Assembly (NCBI RefSeq): GCF_001278115.1
Contig: NZ_LIYD01000005.1
Coordinates: forward strand, 125,899 to 189,898
Reading direction: 5' to 3'
Source of the DNA: Flavobacterium akiainvivens
Lineage (GTDB): Bacteria; Bacteroidota; Bacteroidia; Flavobacteriales; Flavobacteriaceae
DNA: 64,000 bases
The position numbers and the translations under genes are program-made. Below, piece after piece: positions 52,301 through 61,589 of the stretch. The stretch's first letter is position 1. Every line of letters begins with the position of its first letter. A model generated the notes under the pieces. It was not told the origin of the DNA. It saw nothing but the letters and a program-made list of their open reading frames with translations, and ran no database searches.

Positions 52301-52993
52301 TTAATTTTTTTTGGTTATTGGATTGGAAATTAATCCACTACAAGTTAACAATAAAATTGCAGGCACAAGCAAAGTACATTTTTCTAACAAGTTGATTAAG
52401 AAAGAAGAAGTAAAGGCTCCTGAAACAAATCCTATCCACAGAAGTAGTAAGTGTATTGCATAATCCTTAGATTCCTTTTTTTCATTCTTATCATTACTCA
52501 TTGTAAATATGGCAATGTTTTTGGCAAGGCTGTTTAAGGTTCCCGTTACAAAATCGGTATTCACTTTCAGGTTTCCTACCGAAGTTACAATTGTATTCAT
52601 CATTCCCATTGCAAAGCCTATAACAGCTATGGACGGTATTACCGGAATTTGATGATTATAATTAATAAAAGTGTAAAGAATCATAATCCCCGAAGTGATG
52701 TAAAAAACAATGGTTTTCGCCTTGCGTTTTTTCCATAATGTAATACAGCTGCCAATGTAAACTCCGATTAAAAAACTTGTAATAACCGTTATAGAGGTAA
52801 TGACTATCTCTGATTTTCCACTAAAAAAGCCTGCACCTAATTGTGTGGTGTTTCCACTCATAAAAGAAACGTAGGTTTTCCATTGTATCAATCCCGTTGC
52901 ATCTGTATATCCTGCAATGAAAGCTAATAATATTGCTAATTTCTCCTGCGCTCTAATCTGTTGAGGCGACAGGAGCGCTTTCCCGGCTTTCAA
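52301..52993 (-). CDS. YoaK family membrane protein (DUF1275)
   Basis: A 230-residue protein with six predicted membrane segments and the DUF1275 pattern AFIAGYTDATGLIQWKTYVSFMSGNTTQLG. Function unknown. It lies 5 bases past the bicupin gene in the same operon. Confidence 0.9.
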   Translation of the reverse strand: MKAGKALLSPQQIRAQEKLAILLAFIAGYTDATGLIQWKTYVSFMSGNTTQLGAGFFSGKSEIVITSITVITSFLIGVYIGSCITLWKKRKAKTIVFYITSGIMILYTFINYNHQIPVIPSIAVIGFAMGMMNTIVTSVGNLKVNTDFVTGTLNSLAKNIAIFTMSNDKNEKKESKDYAIHLLLLWIGFVSGAFTSSFLINLLEKCTLLVPAILLLTCSGLISNPITKKN

Positions 52994-52998
52994 AACCC

Positions 52999-54045
52999 TT
53001 ATTTTTCAGGTTGAATGAACAATTTCTTCGATGGAAATTTTTCAATTTCACCTTCTCTCAGCCCGAAGTTTGTTATTACCACATCTTTCGGGTTTCCGGC
53101 CAGCCATTCGCTTATATCAATCGATTCATAAGTGCCGCTATTGAACCCAATCAAAACTTTACAAACCGTGTTTCCCGTGTTTTTTATATAGTGTCCGGCT
53201 CCCATTGGCACATACCCAACATCTCCTGCATTAAACTGTTCTGTAACTATTGTTCCTTCGGCTAAGAAGACAGACATTTCTGCCTGGCCCGAAATAAAAT
53301 ATTGCCATTCATCAGCGTTCGGGTGCCAGTGCATTTCTCTTAAAGCGCCGGGTTGTAATTCTAAAATTGAGCCTGCCATTGTTTTGCTGATAGGAAATTC
53401 TTTGCTGGTTACCAGTCTTTGCAGGCCGCCCCCCGGAATAATCCTGGGCTGTTGAGAATGTAATGGGTAGCGGTGAAGATTAGTTAATTCTATATCAGAT
53501 TCTTGCGGTCGGGCTGTGGCATTAAAAGACAATTCATCAGGAACAAGTCCCGCAGCAAAATAAGCTTCTCTTTGTGGTAAGGCAGCTACTTCTTCAAGTG
53601 TCAGGCCCAAATTCTGGGCAACAATTCCCGGTGGTACGCTCGAAACAAAATCTGTTACGCTAAACGTATGGTCTTCAGAAAAATTACCATTATCAAAAAT
53701 CAGGATAAAATGACATTCTCCTGTTCCTGTTGCCTGGATTGAGTGCCCATAACCTTTTGGGAAATACCATACATCGCCAGGCTCAAAATTATCGGTATAA
53801 CTTTTTCCGTCCGGATGTATAATGGTGGTGCGAACCGTTCCTGAAATTACATAAGCCCATTCTGCGGCGTTAGCATGCCAGTGTAACTCTCTCATACTTC
53901 CGGGCTGTAGCCTCATTGAAACCCCGGCAATACCTATAGAAGCCGGAAAATCTTTTACAGAAGCCCCTCTTGTGGTTCCGCCATCATTAGTGCGGGGTTC
54001 TTTTTTTTCTAATTCGTATTTAAAACTAAGTGGCTCTGTTTTCAT
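52999..54045 (-). CDS. Bicupin protein, oxalate decarboxylase family
   Basis: A 348-residue protein with two cupin domains. Domain 1 has MRELHWHANAAEWAYVISG and YGHSIQATG; domain 2 has LREMHWHPNADEWQYFISG and GAGHYIKNTG; these give three His and one Glu per metal site. Oxalate decarboxylases need Mn in the sites, and this fits, but the activity is not certain. It is the first gene of the operon bicupin-YoaK-peroxiredoxin-DsbA-hydrolase, behind site A. Confidence 0.9.
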   Translation of the reverse strand: MKTEPLSFKYELEKKEPRTNDGGTTRGASVKDFPASIGIAGVSMRLQPGSMRELHWHANAAEWAYVISGTVRTTIIHPDGKSYTDNFEPGDVWYFPKGYGHSIQATGTGECHFILIFDNGNFSEDHTFSVTDFVSSVPPGIVAQNLGLTLEEVAALPQREAYFAAGLVPDELSFNATARPQESDIELTNLHRYPLHSQQPRIIPGGGLQRLVTSKEFPISKTMAGSILELQPGALREMHWHPNADEWQYFISGQAEMSVFLAEGTIVTEQFNAGDVGYVPMGAGHYIKNTGNTVCKVLIGFNSGTYESIDISEWLAGNPKDVVITNFGLREGEIEKFPSKKLFIQPEK

Positions 54046-54092
54046 AATGTTATTTTTTAGATGGTTAATCCTGGTTTGTTTTTTATTCTATA

Positions 54093-54160
54093 GTAAAGTT
54101 ACTTTTGAAGTAATGTTTTTTAAGATCACATTCGTTGAATAGGCAAAATGACTCGTTAAG
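54093..54160 (-). promoter_or_regulatory. Promoter and LytTR-like site A before the bicupin operon
   Basis: Direct repeats TTCGTTGAA (54131-54139) and CTCGTTAAG (54152-54160) have a 21-bp period. The shared element GTAAAGTTAC at 54093-54102 (a minus-strand -10-like box AACTTTAC) lies exactly 38 bases from the site start. The site lies 86 bp from the ATG. Sites B and C share the spacing. Repeats two helical turns apart suit LytTR-type binding. Confidence 0.75.
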
Positions 54161-54169
54161 ATATACAGG

Positions 54170-54205
54170 GTAAAATGAGCGTACTTTATAGTACGCTCAT
54201 TTTAC
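54170..54205 (-). terminator. Terminator of the SRPBCC-like gene
   Basis: A perfect 15-bp stem (54170-54184 with 54191-54205, loop TTTATA) with A and T runs beside it, past the stop at 54212. Confidence 0.85.
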
Positions 54206-54211
54206 TTTGAA

Positions 54212-54769
54212 TTAAAAAGGCTGATTGTATTTGCCTGTCAGTGCCTTGTTTTCGATGCTTTTTGCAAAGTTGGGTGTTTCTTCATGGTTGTGGGCGTCAG
54301 AAGCGGCTTGTCTTGATGCAGCTGCACTTTCCAGTTCAATTCCGTGTTCTTTCATGTATTCAAACATTTCTGGAGTTGCAGTTGCATGAATTTCATTGGT
54401 GTACAACGTAGTGTTGTCATCAATTTTTGTGGCTTTCAGTTCCCATAAAACCTGAACTTTTGTCCTTCCGTTTTTAGTAATTGAATCTGAAACAGATAAC
54501 ATTCTACAATAATCAGGGCGATAAACTGTAGCAACATAATGCTGAACCATAAGGGCATCTCCAATTGTTTCAACGTTTAAAGAAACAGGTTCGCCATCAA
54601 AAGTTGTAGAAATTGCCGCCCCTATATGTTGTGTTGAACACCGTTGATATTCGGCATCAGGCAGGTTTAATAACCAGTCTGCAATATTAACTTTTTCAAT
54701 GGGTGCATTAATAATGGCCGTTACACTTGAATGGGATAATGCGTTTTCCGGAGTTTGTAGAATTTCCAT
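54212..54769 (-). CDS. SRPBCC-like protein of unknown function
   Basis: A 185-residue soluble protein. Its pattern AIINAPIEKVNIADWLLNLPDAEYQ and the strands that follow suggest a START/SRPBCC fold, and an acidic tail ends NQPF. I do not recognise the family. It is a single gene with its own promoter (site B) and terminator. Confidence 0.6.
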   Translation of the reverse strand: MEILQTPENALSHSSVTAIINAPIEKVNIADWLLNLPDAEYQRCSTQHIGAAISTTFDGEPVSLNVETIGDALMVQHYVATVYRPDYCRMLSVSDSITKNGRTKVQVLWELKATKIDDNTTLYTNEIHATATPEMFEYMKEHGIELESAAASRQAASDAHNHEETPNFAKSIENKALTGKYNQPF

Positions 54770-54808
54770 AATGGTTTAGATTTTAATTGTTTATATTAAT
54801 TTTATAAT

Positions 54809-54876
54809 GTAAAGTTACAATCAACTCAAACCACAACCAGTTGGCATTCGATAAACAGGCAAGAACAGTCGTTAGA
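54809..54876 (-). promoter_or_regulatory. Promoter and LytTR-like site B before the SRPBCC-like gene
   Basis: Repeats TTCGATAAA (54847-54855) and GTCGTTAGA (54868-54876), 21-bp period. The element GTAAAGTTAC (54809-54818) lies exactly 38 bases from the site start, as in site A. The gene starts 78 bp from the site. Confidence 0.75.
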
Positions 54877-54927
54877 TAAGTGCGGGGTAGATTTTATAAG
54901 ATAGCACACAATATGTTTTTAAGTAAA

Positions 54928-54969
54928 AACACCCCAATACAAATTCTGTAAAATTTGTATTGGGGTGTT
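54928..54969 (-). terminator. Terminator of the monooxygenase-domain gene
   Basis: A perfect 18-bp stem (54928-54945 with 54952-54969, loop CTGTAA). The A-run before it gives the T-tract on the minus strand. Confidence 0.8.
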
Positions 54970-55000
54970 GCAAACGTTTTTAATAATTCATTAAAACGCT

Positions 55001-55543
55001 TTATTTAAAAAGCCATTTCTCAATCAATTTTGTATAATTAGGCATAATTAAAAAAATCATGAGAAAAACAATGCATCCGGAAATCAAAAGCCCGTCAAGA
55101 TAATGGTTTACAGGAACGTTTAATAATCGTAAAAAGGGGAGGAGTAATAGTGGTATTAGTAATGATAGAGGATAAATGGCTGACCAGGTAACTAAAAACT
55201 GTTTCCAGCGTACCGGAACTTTTATTTCGGTTTCAAAAAGAAAGCCAAGTCCTGATTTTATCTTGTAATTATCCGTTTTTTTAAACAAAGGATTAACCTT
55301 TTGTATTAATTTTTTACGCTCTTCAGATTCTACCCAGTTTTTCAGGTTCTCAGTTGTATCAAATCTAATAATTACAGTATAAATAAAGGTTAAATTAGGA
55401 ACAGGCTTTATAATTTGCCAATCTATAAAACCTGTTGAAGCCTTTGTTAAAGGAACAATTTCATTTAGCCATTGTTCATATTCCTGTTGTTTACCATCAA
55501 GGATATGATGTGAAATTACTACAGAAGCACCTTGATTTTCCAT
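55001..55543 (-). CDS. Antibiotic-biosynthesis-monooxygenase (ABM) domain membrane protein
   Basis: A 180-residue protein: residues 1-95 a ferredoxin-like ABM domain (VVISHHILDGKQQEYEQWLNEI, ...FIDWQIIKP...), then two membrane segments near 120-140 and 150-170. It may be a quinone or reactive-species-related enzyme; no proof. It lies 24 bases past the hybrid kinase gene, so both form one unit. Confidence 0.8.
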   Translation of the reverse strand: MENQGASVVISHHILDGKQQEYEQWLNEIVPLTKASTGFIDWQIIKPVPNLTFIYTVIIRFDTTENLKNWVESEERKKLIQKVNPLFKKTDNYKIKSGLGFLFETEIKVPVRWKQFLVTWSAIYPLSLLIPLLLLPFLRLLNVPVNHYLDGLLISGCIVFLMIFLIMPNYTKLIEKWLFK

Positions 55544-55567
55544 AATGAAATTGATTGTTTTAGTAGT

Positions 55568-57781
55568 TTAATCACTAATAGAGTTTAAAAATAACTTGGC
55601 TTCAAAAAAAGACTTCAGTAAAATATCTTTCAACTCTTCTAAAGCTTTTTGAGATGTTGTATTTTCATCGTTAGTGAGCTCTAAAATATCAAGCTTTTCC
55701 TCAAGCAAGGAAAGTAAGCCCATTATTGCCACACTCGATTTTAAATCGTGTGCTTTGAGCTTTACCAGTTTAAAATCGTTGTTTTCATAACATAGTTTAA
55801 GTTCTTGCAATTGATGGGGGGTAATGTCTAAAAATTGCTGTGTTACCTTTCTTTCAAAATCCAAAGAGCCATTACTAACAGATTTCATGTAACCAAGGTT
55901 TATGTATTCATAAGCAAAAGATATTTCTTTTTCTTTTGATGGTTTTTTTCCAAACTCTTTCAACCCAAAATTGGAGATTAACTTAAATAATTCATCTTCA
56001 TTTATCGGTTTAGATAGGTATTCGTTCATTCCACTGCTCATACATCTTTCGCGTTCTCCTGCTAAAGCATGAGCCGTCATTGCAATAATGGGTATAGTAA
56101 GTTTCAGTTCTTCCCGTATTTTTTGTGTTGCTGTATACCCGTCCATTTGTGGCATCTGGATATCCATTAATACCAGGTGGCAATTGTTATTTCTGAGGTA
56201 TTCTACTGCTTCAATACCGTTAGAAGCAATACCAAAATCAATATTCCATTGAGACAAAAGGTGCTTCATGAGGCTTTTATTAATAGCATTGTCATCAACA
56301 ATTAAAACTTTAAGCGGAGTGTTTGATTTATCTTTAAAATAATGCAAGTCAGGTTTTGGAATCACGTTCAGCTGTTCTTCGGCAATTGCATAAGGAATAT
56401 AAAAATGAAAAGTTGTGCCTTTTCCTTGTTCGCTCGTTACTTCAATATTCCCGTTTTGTAACTGAATCAAATTTTTTACAATTGATAAACCAAGTCCGGT
56501 TCCGCCATAATTTCGGGTTGTAGAATCTTCTCCCTGATTAAACCGTTCAAAAATATAGTTTAATTTATCTTTATCAATTCCTATACCTGTATCAGAAATT
56601 TTGAACCCTATAACAACTTCGTTTACTGTTAGTTGCTTATTGTAAATTTCAATAGTTATATTTCCCTGATAAGTAAATTTTATAGCATTACCTATAAGAT
56701 TAACCAAGATCTGGGTAAGTCTTGTTGCATCACCATTTAAGGTGTCCGGGATTGAAGCATCAATTTTGCTGGAAATGGTTAATCCTTTTTCTTTGGCCCG
56801 TTCTGCAAAAAATGTTTCTACAGAGTTTACTAATCCGCTAATGCTAAATATGCCTTTGGTAATCCGCATCATTCCGGCTTCTATTTTTGAGAGGTCTAAA
56901 ATGTCATTGATTATAGCCATCAGATTTTCTCCGGAATGCTGGATAGAAGAAACAAATTCTTTTGAAGTTTCATCCAGAGGCCTTTTCTGTAAAAGATTGG
57001 TAAAGCCTAAAATTCCACTTAAAGGTGTCCTGATTTCATGGCTCATATTGGCTAAGAAATTTTCTTTGGTTTGTGCAGCAACAGAGGCTTTTTTTTCTGC
57101 AATATCTAATTCCTGTATTAACAGTCTTTGGCGTTTAAACTGGCGTAAAATATAATAACCAACAATAGAGCCGCTCAAAATTAAAAGAATCAATAAGGAA
57201 ATATCATATAGCCTTGCCTTTTGCCCCATTGCCACAGTTTCTTTACTAAGCTCCTCCATATGGAGTTTTCTGCTCCTATAGATTTTTGCAGTAATAGAAG
57301 TAATTTCATTTGATATATTTCGGGCCCTTGGGTTGGCAATAGAAGTATTGTCATCCATGTTTCCAATTGCCTGGTAACGCAGTAATAATTTGTCTTTTGT
57401 TGTTTTTTTTTCCAGCGCAAGCACGCTCAATCTATGTATCAGCCGTTCTTCTTCAGGATCGGCGTTATCTTTAGAAAGTGAATCCAGGAATTTTTCTATC
57501 TGGGTAATTTTTTTATCAATCCCTTCAAGATGAGTGGTGTCATTGGTGGCAATAGAAGCCCTGATTCTGCTTTCTACGCCTAAAATATCCCGGTCAATTT
57601 CTCGTAAATGATTACTGGAACGTAACTCATTAAGTAATTTATTATTATTTTGGATAAGTTCTTGGGTATTTTGAGCAGAATTGATTTGTACCGCTATCAA
57701 TAGAAGAGACCCCACAATAAATGTTAAAATAATAAAATAGCTAAATCGTTTGTTTCCCATTTCAGAGGACATTTTTTTCAT
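55568..57781 (-). CDS. Hybrid sensor histidine kinase with receiver and HPt domains
   Basis: A 737-residue membrane kinase: TM1 about 14-31, a helical extracytoplasmic domain (CHASE3-like), TM2 about 193-212, HisKA with MSHEIRTPLSG (H248), HATPase about 355-470, receiver domain with VLMDIQMPQMDG near 540, and C-terminal HPt with KAHDLKSS (His near 678). The chain His-Asp-His could pass phosphate to the LytTR regulator encoded upstream. The signal is unknown. Confidence 0.92.
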   Translation of the reverse strand: MKKMSSEMGNKRFSYFIILTFIVGSLLLIAVQINSAQNTQELIQNNNKLLNELRSSNHLREIDRDILGVESRIRASIATNDTTHLEGIDKKITQIEKFLDSLSKDNADPEEERLIHRLSVLALEKKTTKDKLLLRYQAIGNMDDNTSIANPRARNISNEITSITAKIYRSRKLHMEELSKETVAMGQKARLYDISLLILLILSGSIVGYYILRQFKRQRLLIQELDIAEKKASVAAQTKENFLANMSHEIRTPLSGILGFTNLLQKRPLDETSKEFVSSIQHSGENLMAIINDILDLSKIEAGMMRITKGIFSISGLVNSVETFFAERAKEKGLTISSKIDASIPDTLNGDATRLTQILVNLIGNAIKFTYQGNITIEIYNKQLTVNEVVIGFKISDTGIGIDKDKLNYIFERFNQGEDSTTRNYGGTGLGLSIVKNLIQLQNGNIEVTSEQGKGTTFHFYIPYAIAEEQLNVIPKPDLHYFKDKSNTPLKVLIVDDNAINKSLMKHLLSQWNIDFGIASNGIEAVEYLRNNNCHLVLMDIQMPQMDGYTATQKIREELKLTIPIIAMTAHALAGERERCMSSGMNEYLSKPINEDELFKLISNFGLKEFGKKPSKEKEISFAYEYINLGYMKSVSNGSLDFERKVTQQFLDITPHQLQELKLCYENNDFKLVKLKAHDLKSSVAIMGLLSLLEEKLDILELTNDENTTSQKALEELKDILLKSFFEAKLFLNSISD

Positions 57782-57972
57782 AAATAAATGTATGTTTACA
57801 ACGTAACGTTTCTCATTTCAAGGAACCCAAAAAATGATTTCATTAAATGCCGGAATAATGTTTTCAGTCCGCGATTTTAAAAAACCGGGAGGTTATTGTC
57901 CAAAATAAACTACAGTTACAATGCTGTTTAAAACTAACAAAGCGGCACTTTACTGAAACAAAAATTGTATCG

Positions 57973-58668
57973 CTAAAAAACATTCATTCTTGTATTCAGG
58001 GCTTTTCGGTAGGCGTCTGCAATGGGAATAAATTTTCCGTTTATCATAATACCACCATCCTGTAGTGTATCTATTTTACCTACAGAAACAATGTATGATC
58101 TATGAACTCTTATAAAATGATCTTTAGGAAGACGTTCTTCTGCCGTTTTCATCTTGCCATGTATGGCAAACATCTTTTCCCTGGTATAAAATTTAACATA
58201 GTCGCCCATTGCTTCGGCATAAAAAATATCATCAAGCTTCAAACGCCTTGTAATATTAGAATCTCTCACAAAAAGAAACTCATCTTTTGTAACCTCCAAA
58301 TTCTCTTTTCTGCTTTCAAGAATCGTTTGGGCTTTTTTAACAGCCATTAAAAATCTTGCCGGCACAACAGGTTTTAAGAGATAATCTGCTATGTTAAGTT
58401 CAAAAGCTTCAAGTGCATATTCTTTCTTAGACGTTGTGAAAATAATGATGGTATCTTTTCCGGAAAGATTTTTGGTAAGCTCTATTCCTGTCATTTCCGG
58501 CATTTCAATATCCAGAAAAATCAAATCAACAGAATTAGACTGCAAATAGTTATAAGCCTCAATCGCATTACAAAACTCATTTTCAATTGTGAGATTCGGG
58601 ACTTGTTTTGCTAAATGGGCAAGAGTTGTTCTGGCAATATCATTATCATCAACAATTAAGGCTTTCAT
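57973..58668 (-). CDS. LytTR response regulator
   Basis: A 231-residue regulator: receiver domain with LIFLDIEMPEMTG (Asp near 54) and a LytTR DNA-binding domain (YAEAMGDYVKFYTREKMFAIHGKM). It lies 52 bases past Dps and 191 before the kinase. Its presence next to three LytTR-like sites (A, B and C) suggests that it binds them. I infer this from domain type, spacing and position. Confidence 0.92.
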   Translation of the reverse strand: MKALIVDDNDIARTTLAHLAKQVPNLTIENEFCNAIEAYNYLQSNSVDLIFLDIEMPEMTGIELTKNLSGKDTIIIFTTSKKEYALEAFELNIADYLLKPVVPARFLMAVKKAQTILESRKENLEVTKDEFLFVRDSNITRRLKLDDIFYAEAMGDYVKFYTREKMFAIHGKMKTAEERLPKDHFIRVHRSYIVSVGKIDTLQDGGIMINGKFIPIADAYRKALNTRMNVF

Positions 58669-58720
58669 AGGAGTTTTTATTGTGGTTAAAGCAAATATAA
58701 CTATTCCTTGTTTTATTTCT

Positions 58721-59197
58721 TTACTTACTAAAGTACGAACGTATCATCCAGGCCATTTCTTCGTGGGTTTCCATTAATCCGGTAATAAAGTCGCTTGTGC
58801 CATAATCTTTATATTCTTCGGCAAAAGGGGTGATTTTTCCTCGCAGGAATTCAATAATGCTTTCATGGTCGCTTAGCAAATCTTTCATATAGCCAGGTCC
58901 GTCATTGGTTCTCTCGCTATATTCCGTAAGGTGCGTTAACTCCAGGTATATTTTCATTGTTGCCGGAACGTAATGTCCAATTTTCCGAATGCGCTCTGCA
59001 ACACTATCAATTATTTCATCTAATTGTTTGTACTGTTTTTCGAAAAAAATATGGTTGGCATGGAAATTATCTCCGGTTACATTCCAATGAGCATTTCTGG
59101 TTTTAATGTAAAGGAGGGTTTCGTCTGCTAATAGTTTTGCCAATTGTTGGGCAACTGCTTCTGTGTTTTGTTCTGTTATTCCAATTTTAGCTTTCAT
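58721..59197 (-). CDS. dps: Dps family DNA-binding ferritin-like protein
   Basis: A 158-residue Dps: ferroxidase residues in KTRNAHWNVTGDNFHANHIFFEKQYKQLDE (His, Asp, Glu) and the four-helix pattern; the family stores iron and protects DNA from peroxide. It is preceded by site C and followed by the LytTR regulator gene. Confidence 0.92.
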   Translation of the reverse strand: MKAKIGITEQNTEAVAQQLAKLLADETLLYIKTRNAHWNVTGDNFHANHIFFEKQYKQLDEIIDSVAERIRKIGHYVPATMKIYLELTHLTEYSERTNDGPGYMKDLLSDHESIIEFLRGKITPFAEEYKDYGTSDFITGLMETHEEMAWMIRSYFSK

Positions 59198-59240
59198 AAT
59201 ATTGAGTTTTAAGAGAGCGCTTTATCACTCTGTTTCAAGA

Positions 59241-59308
59241 GTAAAGTTCAGGTTAAACAACATTATTTTGTGTTTTTTTTCGTTAGACAGGCAAAATGAA
59301 TCGTTGAA
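59241..59308 (-). promoter_or_regulatory. Promoter and LytTR-like site C before dps
   Basis: Repeats TTCGTTAGA (59279-59287) and ATCGTTGAA (59300-59308), 21-bp period. The element GTAAAGTTC (59241-59249) lies exactly 38 bases from the site start, as in A and B. The dps ATG is 82 bp from the site. Confidence 0.75.
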
Positions 59309-59402
59309 ATCGGTTTATAGAGCAGGGTTATTTTTTAGGGCCGGAGGAGATAGTGTGCCTGCTGTATCTCCGGGTACTACAAAAACGCCATTCATGAAAA
59401 AG

Positions 59403-59442
59403 TAAAAAAGGCAGAATGTAAAATTTACATTCTGCCTTTTTT
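59403..59442 (-). terminator. Terminator of the aldo/keto reductase gene
   Basis: A near-perfect palindrome with arms AAAAAAGGCAGAATGTAAA and TTTACATTCTGCCTTTTT, past the stop at 59454; A and T runs on both sides. Confidence 0.85.
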
Positions 59443-59453
59443 ACTTTATTTTT

Positions 59454-60290
59454 TTAAAAATCAACTTCATCAGGATTTAGCCCCGAAAATCCTTGTTGCG
59501 GTATAGCTTTAATAGCTACCATATCTTCTTCAGAAAGTATAAAATCCGAAACCTCAAAATTTTCCTGAATCCTGCTTTGTGTAATGGATTTTGCTAACGG
59601 AAGAATTTTTCTTTGTAACAGCCATCTTAAACTTACTTGTGCAGCAGATTTGCCATGTTTTTCACCAATTGTTTTTAGTGTTGGGTTATCCAGCAAACGG
59701 GATTGCCCCAGCGACCCCCAGGCTTCAACAACCATTCCTAAAGATTGGCTGTATTTTACCAAATCCTGTTGTTGATAACCGGGGTGTATTTCTATTTGGT
59801 TTACCATTGGTTTTACTGTCGCAAATTCAAAAAGGCTATCCAAATGATGGGGCAAAAAATTACTAACCCCAATACTTTTTACTTTACCATCGGCATATAA
59901 TTTTTCAAGGGCACGCCAGGTTTCGTTGTTCAGCTCTTTCCAATTGGCAAACTGCTTTTCATTTGCAGGCCAATGAATTAAATACAGATCCAGATATTCT
60001 AACTGCAAGTCGTTTAACGTTTGTTGAAAAGCCTTTAGCGTATTTTCATAACCACGGTGCTCATTCCACAGTTTACCGGTTACAAAAAGCTCTTCCCTGT
60101 TAATACCACTATTTTTTATCCCTTGCCCTACAGCTTTTTCGTTCCCGTAAATTGCTGCTGCATCTATATGCCTGTAGCCCGTTTCAATAGATTCCTTAAC
60201 CACTTTTGCAGTAACATTTTCTTCGGTTTTAAAGGTTCCGTATCCTAATGCAGGAATTGTTATTCCGTTATGTAATGTGAATTTTTCCAT
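59454..60290 (-). CDS. Aldo/keto reductase
   Basis: A 278-residue NADPH-dependent carbonyl reductase. The tetrad is visible: Asp and Tyr in HIDAAAIYGNE, Lys in LFVTGKLWNEH, His in LYLIHWPANE. The substrate is unknown. It lies 69 bases past the first Old Yellow Enzyme gene. Confidence 0.92.
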   Translation of the reverse strand: MEKFTLHNGITIPALGYGTFKTEENVTAKVVKESIETGYRHIDAAAIYGNEKAVGQGIKNSGINREELFVTGKLWNEHRGYENTLKAFQQTLNDLQLEYLDLYLIHWPANEKQFANWKELNNETWRALEKLYADGKVKSIGVSNFLPHHLDSLFEFATVKPMVNQIEIHPGYQQQDLVKYSQSLGMVVEAWGSLGQSRLLDNPTLKTIGEKHGKSAAQVSLRWLLQRKILPLAKSITQSRIQENFEVSDFILSEEDMVAIKAIPQQGFSGLNPDEVDF

Positions 60291-60359
60291 TTTTAAAATT
60301 TCAATCGGTATTTTATAGCTTATTAAAAGATTCTTATCATCTATACTCTGATATAAGTA

Positions 60360-61472
60360 TTATGACTTAGCATTACTTTGGGCATAGCTTGGCCAGTCGG
60401 TATATCCTTCCATCAACAGGCTATAATGCAATTCCCTTTTAGGAGGGGTAAGTTCCCAATTATTTTTTAGTCGTTCTACCAGGTCGGGATTAGAAATAAA
60501 AGGCTCGCCAAAGGCAGCAATATCAATTGTCCCGTCATTAATTAGCTTTTCAGATTTTACCCTGTCCATTCCACCGGCAAGTATAATAACACCATCATAC
60601 CAGTTTCTGAAACGTTCAGGAAAGCCTTCCGGCAATGCAAAACTTCCTCTTGACTTTTGATCCATAATATGAATGAAAGCAATTTTTCTTTTTGCGAGTT
60701 CCTTTGCCAGATATTGGTAAGTGGCTTCTATTTCGTCATAGTGCGGAACTTCGTGCAGGCCACCGTAGGGTGTGAGGCGGATGGCTACCTTATCAGGGCC
60801 AATAGCGGCTATACACGCATCAATTGTTTCCAGTAAAAAGCGGCTGCGGTTTTCAATATTTCCACCATATTCATCAGTTCTGTTATTGATAAACGGATTT
60901 AGGAACTGCTCAATAAGATATCCGTTTGCCCCGTGTAGTTCAACTCCGTCAAAACCCGCTTTTATTGCATTTATGGCAGCGTTGGTAAAATCCTTTTCTA
61001 CCTGGTGGATTTCATCTATTGAAAGGGCCCTGGGTTTTGAACAGGGTACAAAACCTTCTTTTCCGTTTTCATCATATCCCCATGCTGTCGAATTTTCAGC
61101 CTGAATATCAGATGCCCCCACCGGTGCAGCCCCATCAGGCTGATTAGTTGTATGTGAAACCCTGCCTACATGCCACAGTTGCGTAAAAATGGTACTGCCT
61201 TTTTCATGAACTGCATCAGTAACTTTTTTCCATCCTTCCACTTGGTGTGGGGTATATAGTCCGGGTATATGCAAGACACCTTTAGATGTTTCAGAAATGG
61301 CTGTACCTTCGGTAATAATCAACCCGGCACCACACCTTTGCGAATAATATTCGGCATTAAAGTCTTTAGGGATGCCATCAGCATTCCTGGCACGGGTCAT
61401 AGGAGCCATTGCAATTCGGTTTTTTAGTTGTAAAGAGCCGATAATTAACGGTTTAAAAATATCTATGTTCAT
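60360..61472 (-). CDS. Alkene reductase (Old Yellow Enzyme family), copy 1
   Basis: A 370-residue FMN enzyme that reduces activated C=C bonds with NAD(P)H. Blocks: IAMAPMTRARNADG near the start, HVGRVSHT near residue 100, VELHGANGYLIEQFLNPFIN near 180 and DEYGGNIENRSRF. The His-Asn pair of the family is present (HGAN). It is the middle gene of the OYE2-OYE1-AKR order on the minus strand. Confidence 0.93.
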   Translation of the reverse strand: MNIDIFKPLIIGSLQLKNRIAMAPMTRARNADGIPKDFNAEYYSQRCGAGLIITEGTAISETSKGVLHIPGLYTPHQVEGWKKVTDAVHEKGSTIFTQLWHVGRVSHTTNQPDGAAPVGASDIQAENSTAWGYDENGKEGFVPCSKPRALSIDEIHQVEKDFTNAAINAIKAGFDGVELHGANGYLIEQFLNPFINNRTDEYGGNIENRSRFLLETIDACIAAIGPDKVAIRLTPYGGLHEVPHYDEIEATYQYLAKELAKRKIAFIHIMDQKSRGSFALPEGFPERFRNWYDGVIILAGGMDRVKSEKLINDGTIDIAAFGEPFISNPDLVERLKNNWELTPPKRELHYSLLMEGYTDWPSYAQSNAKS

Positions 61473-61589
61473 ATTGTTTTACTATTTAGTGTTTGTTTAG
61501 TTCGTATGATTTCAGGTTATGGTATCTCACTATAAAATTTCTTTAGTCTTTGGTAATCTGGATTAATAATGCAGATATCATGGATCGCT

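Noticed and set aside
57782..57972. A fourth LytTR-like site before the hybrid kinase gene
   Set aside because: CAACGTAACGTTTC is present but there is no TCGTT pair with 21-bp period and no GTAAAGTT element at 38 bases.
61473..61589. A LytTR-like site before the first Old Yellow Enzyme gene
   Set aside because: TTCGTATGA near 61500 has no matching second repeat 21 bases on.
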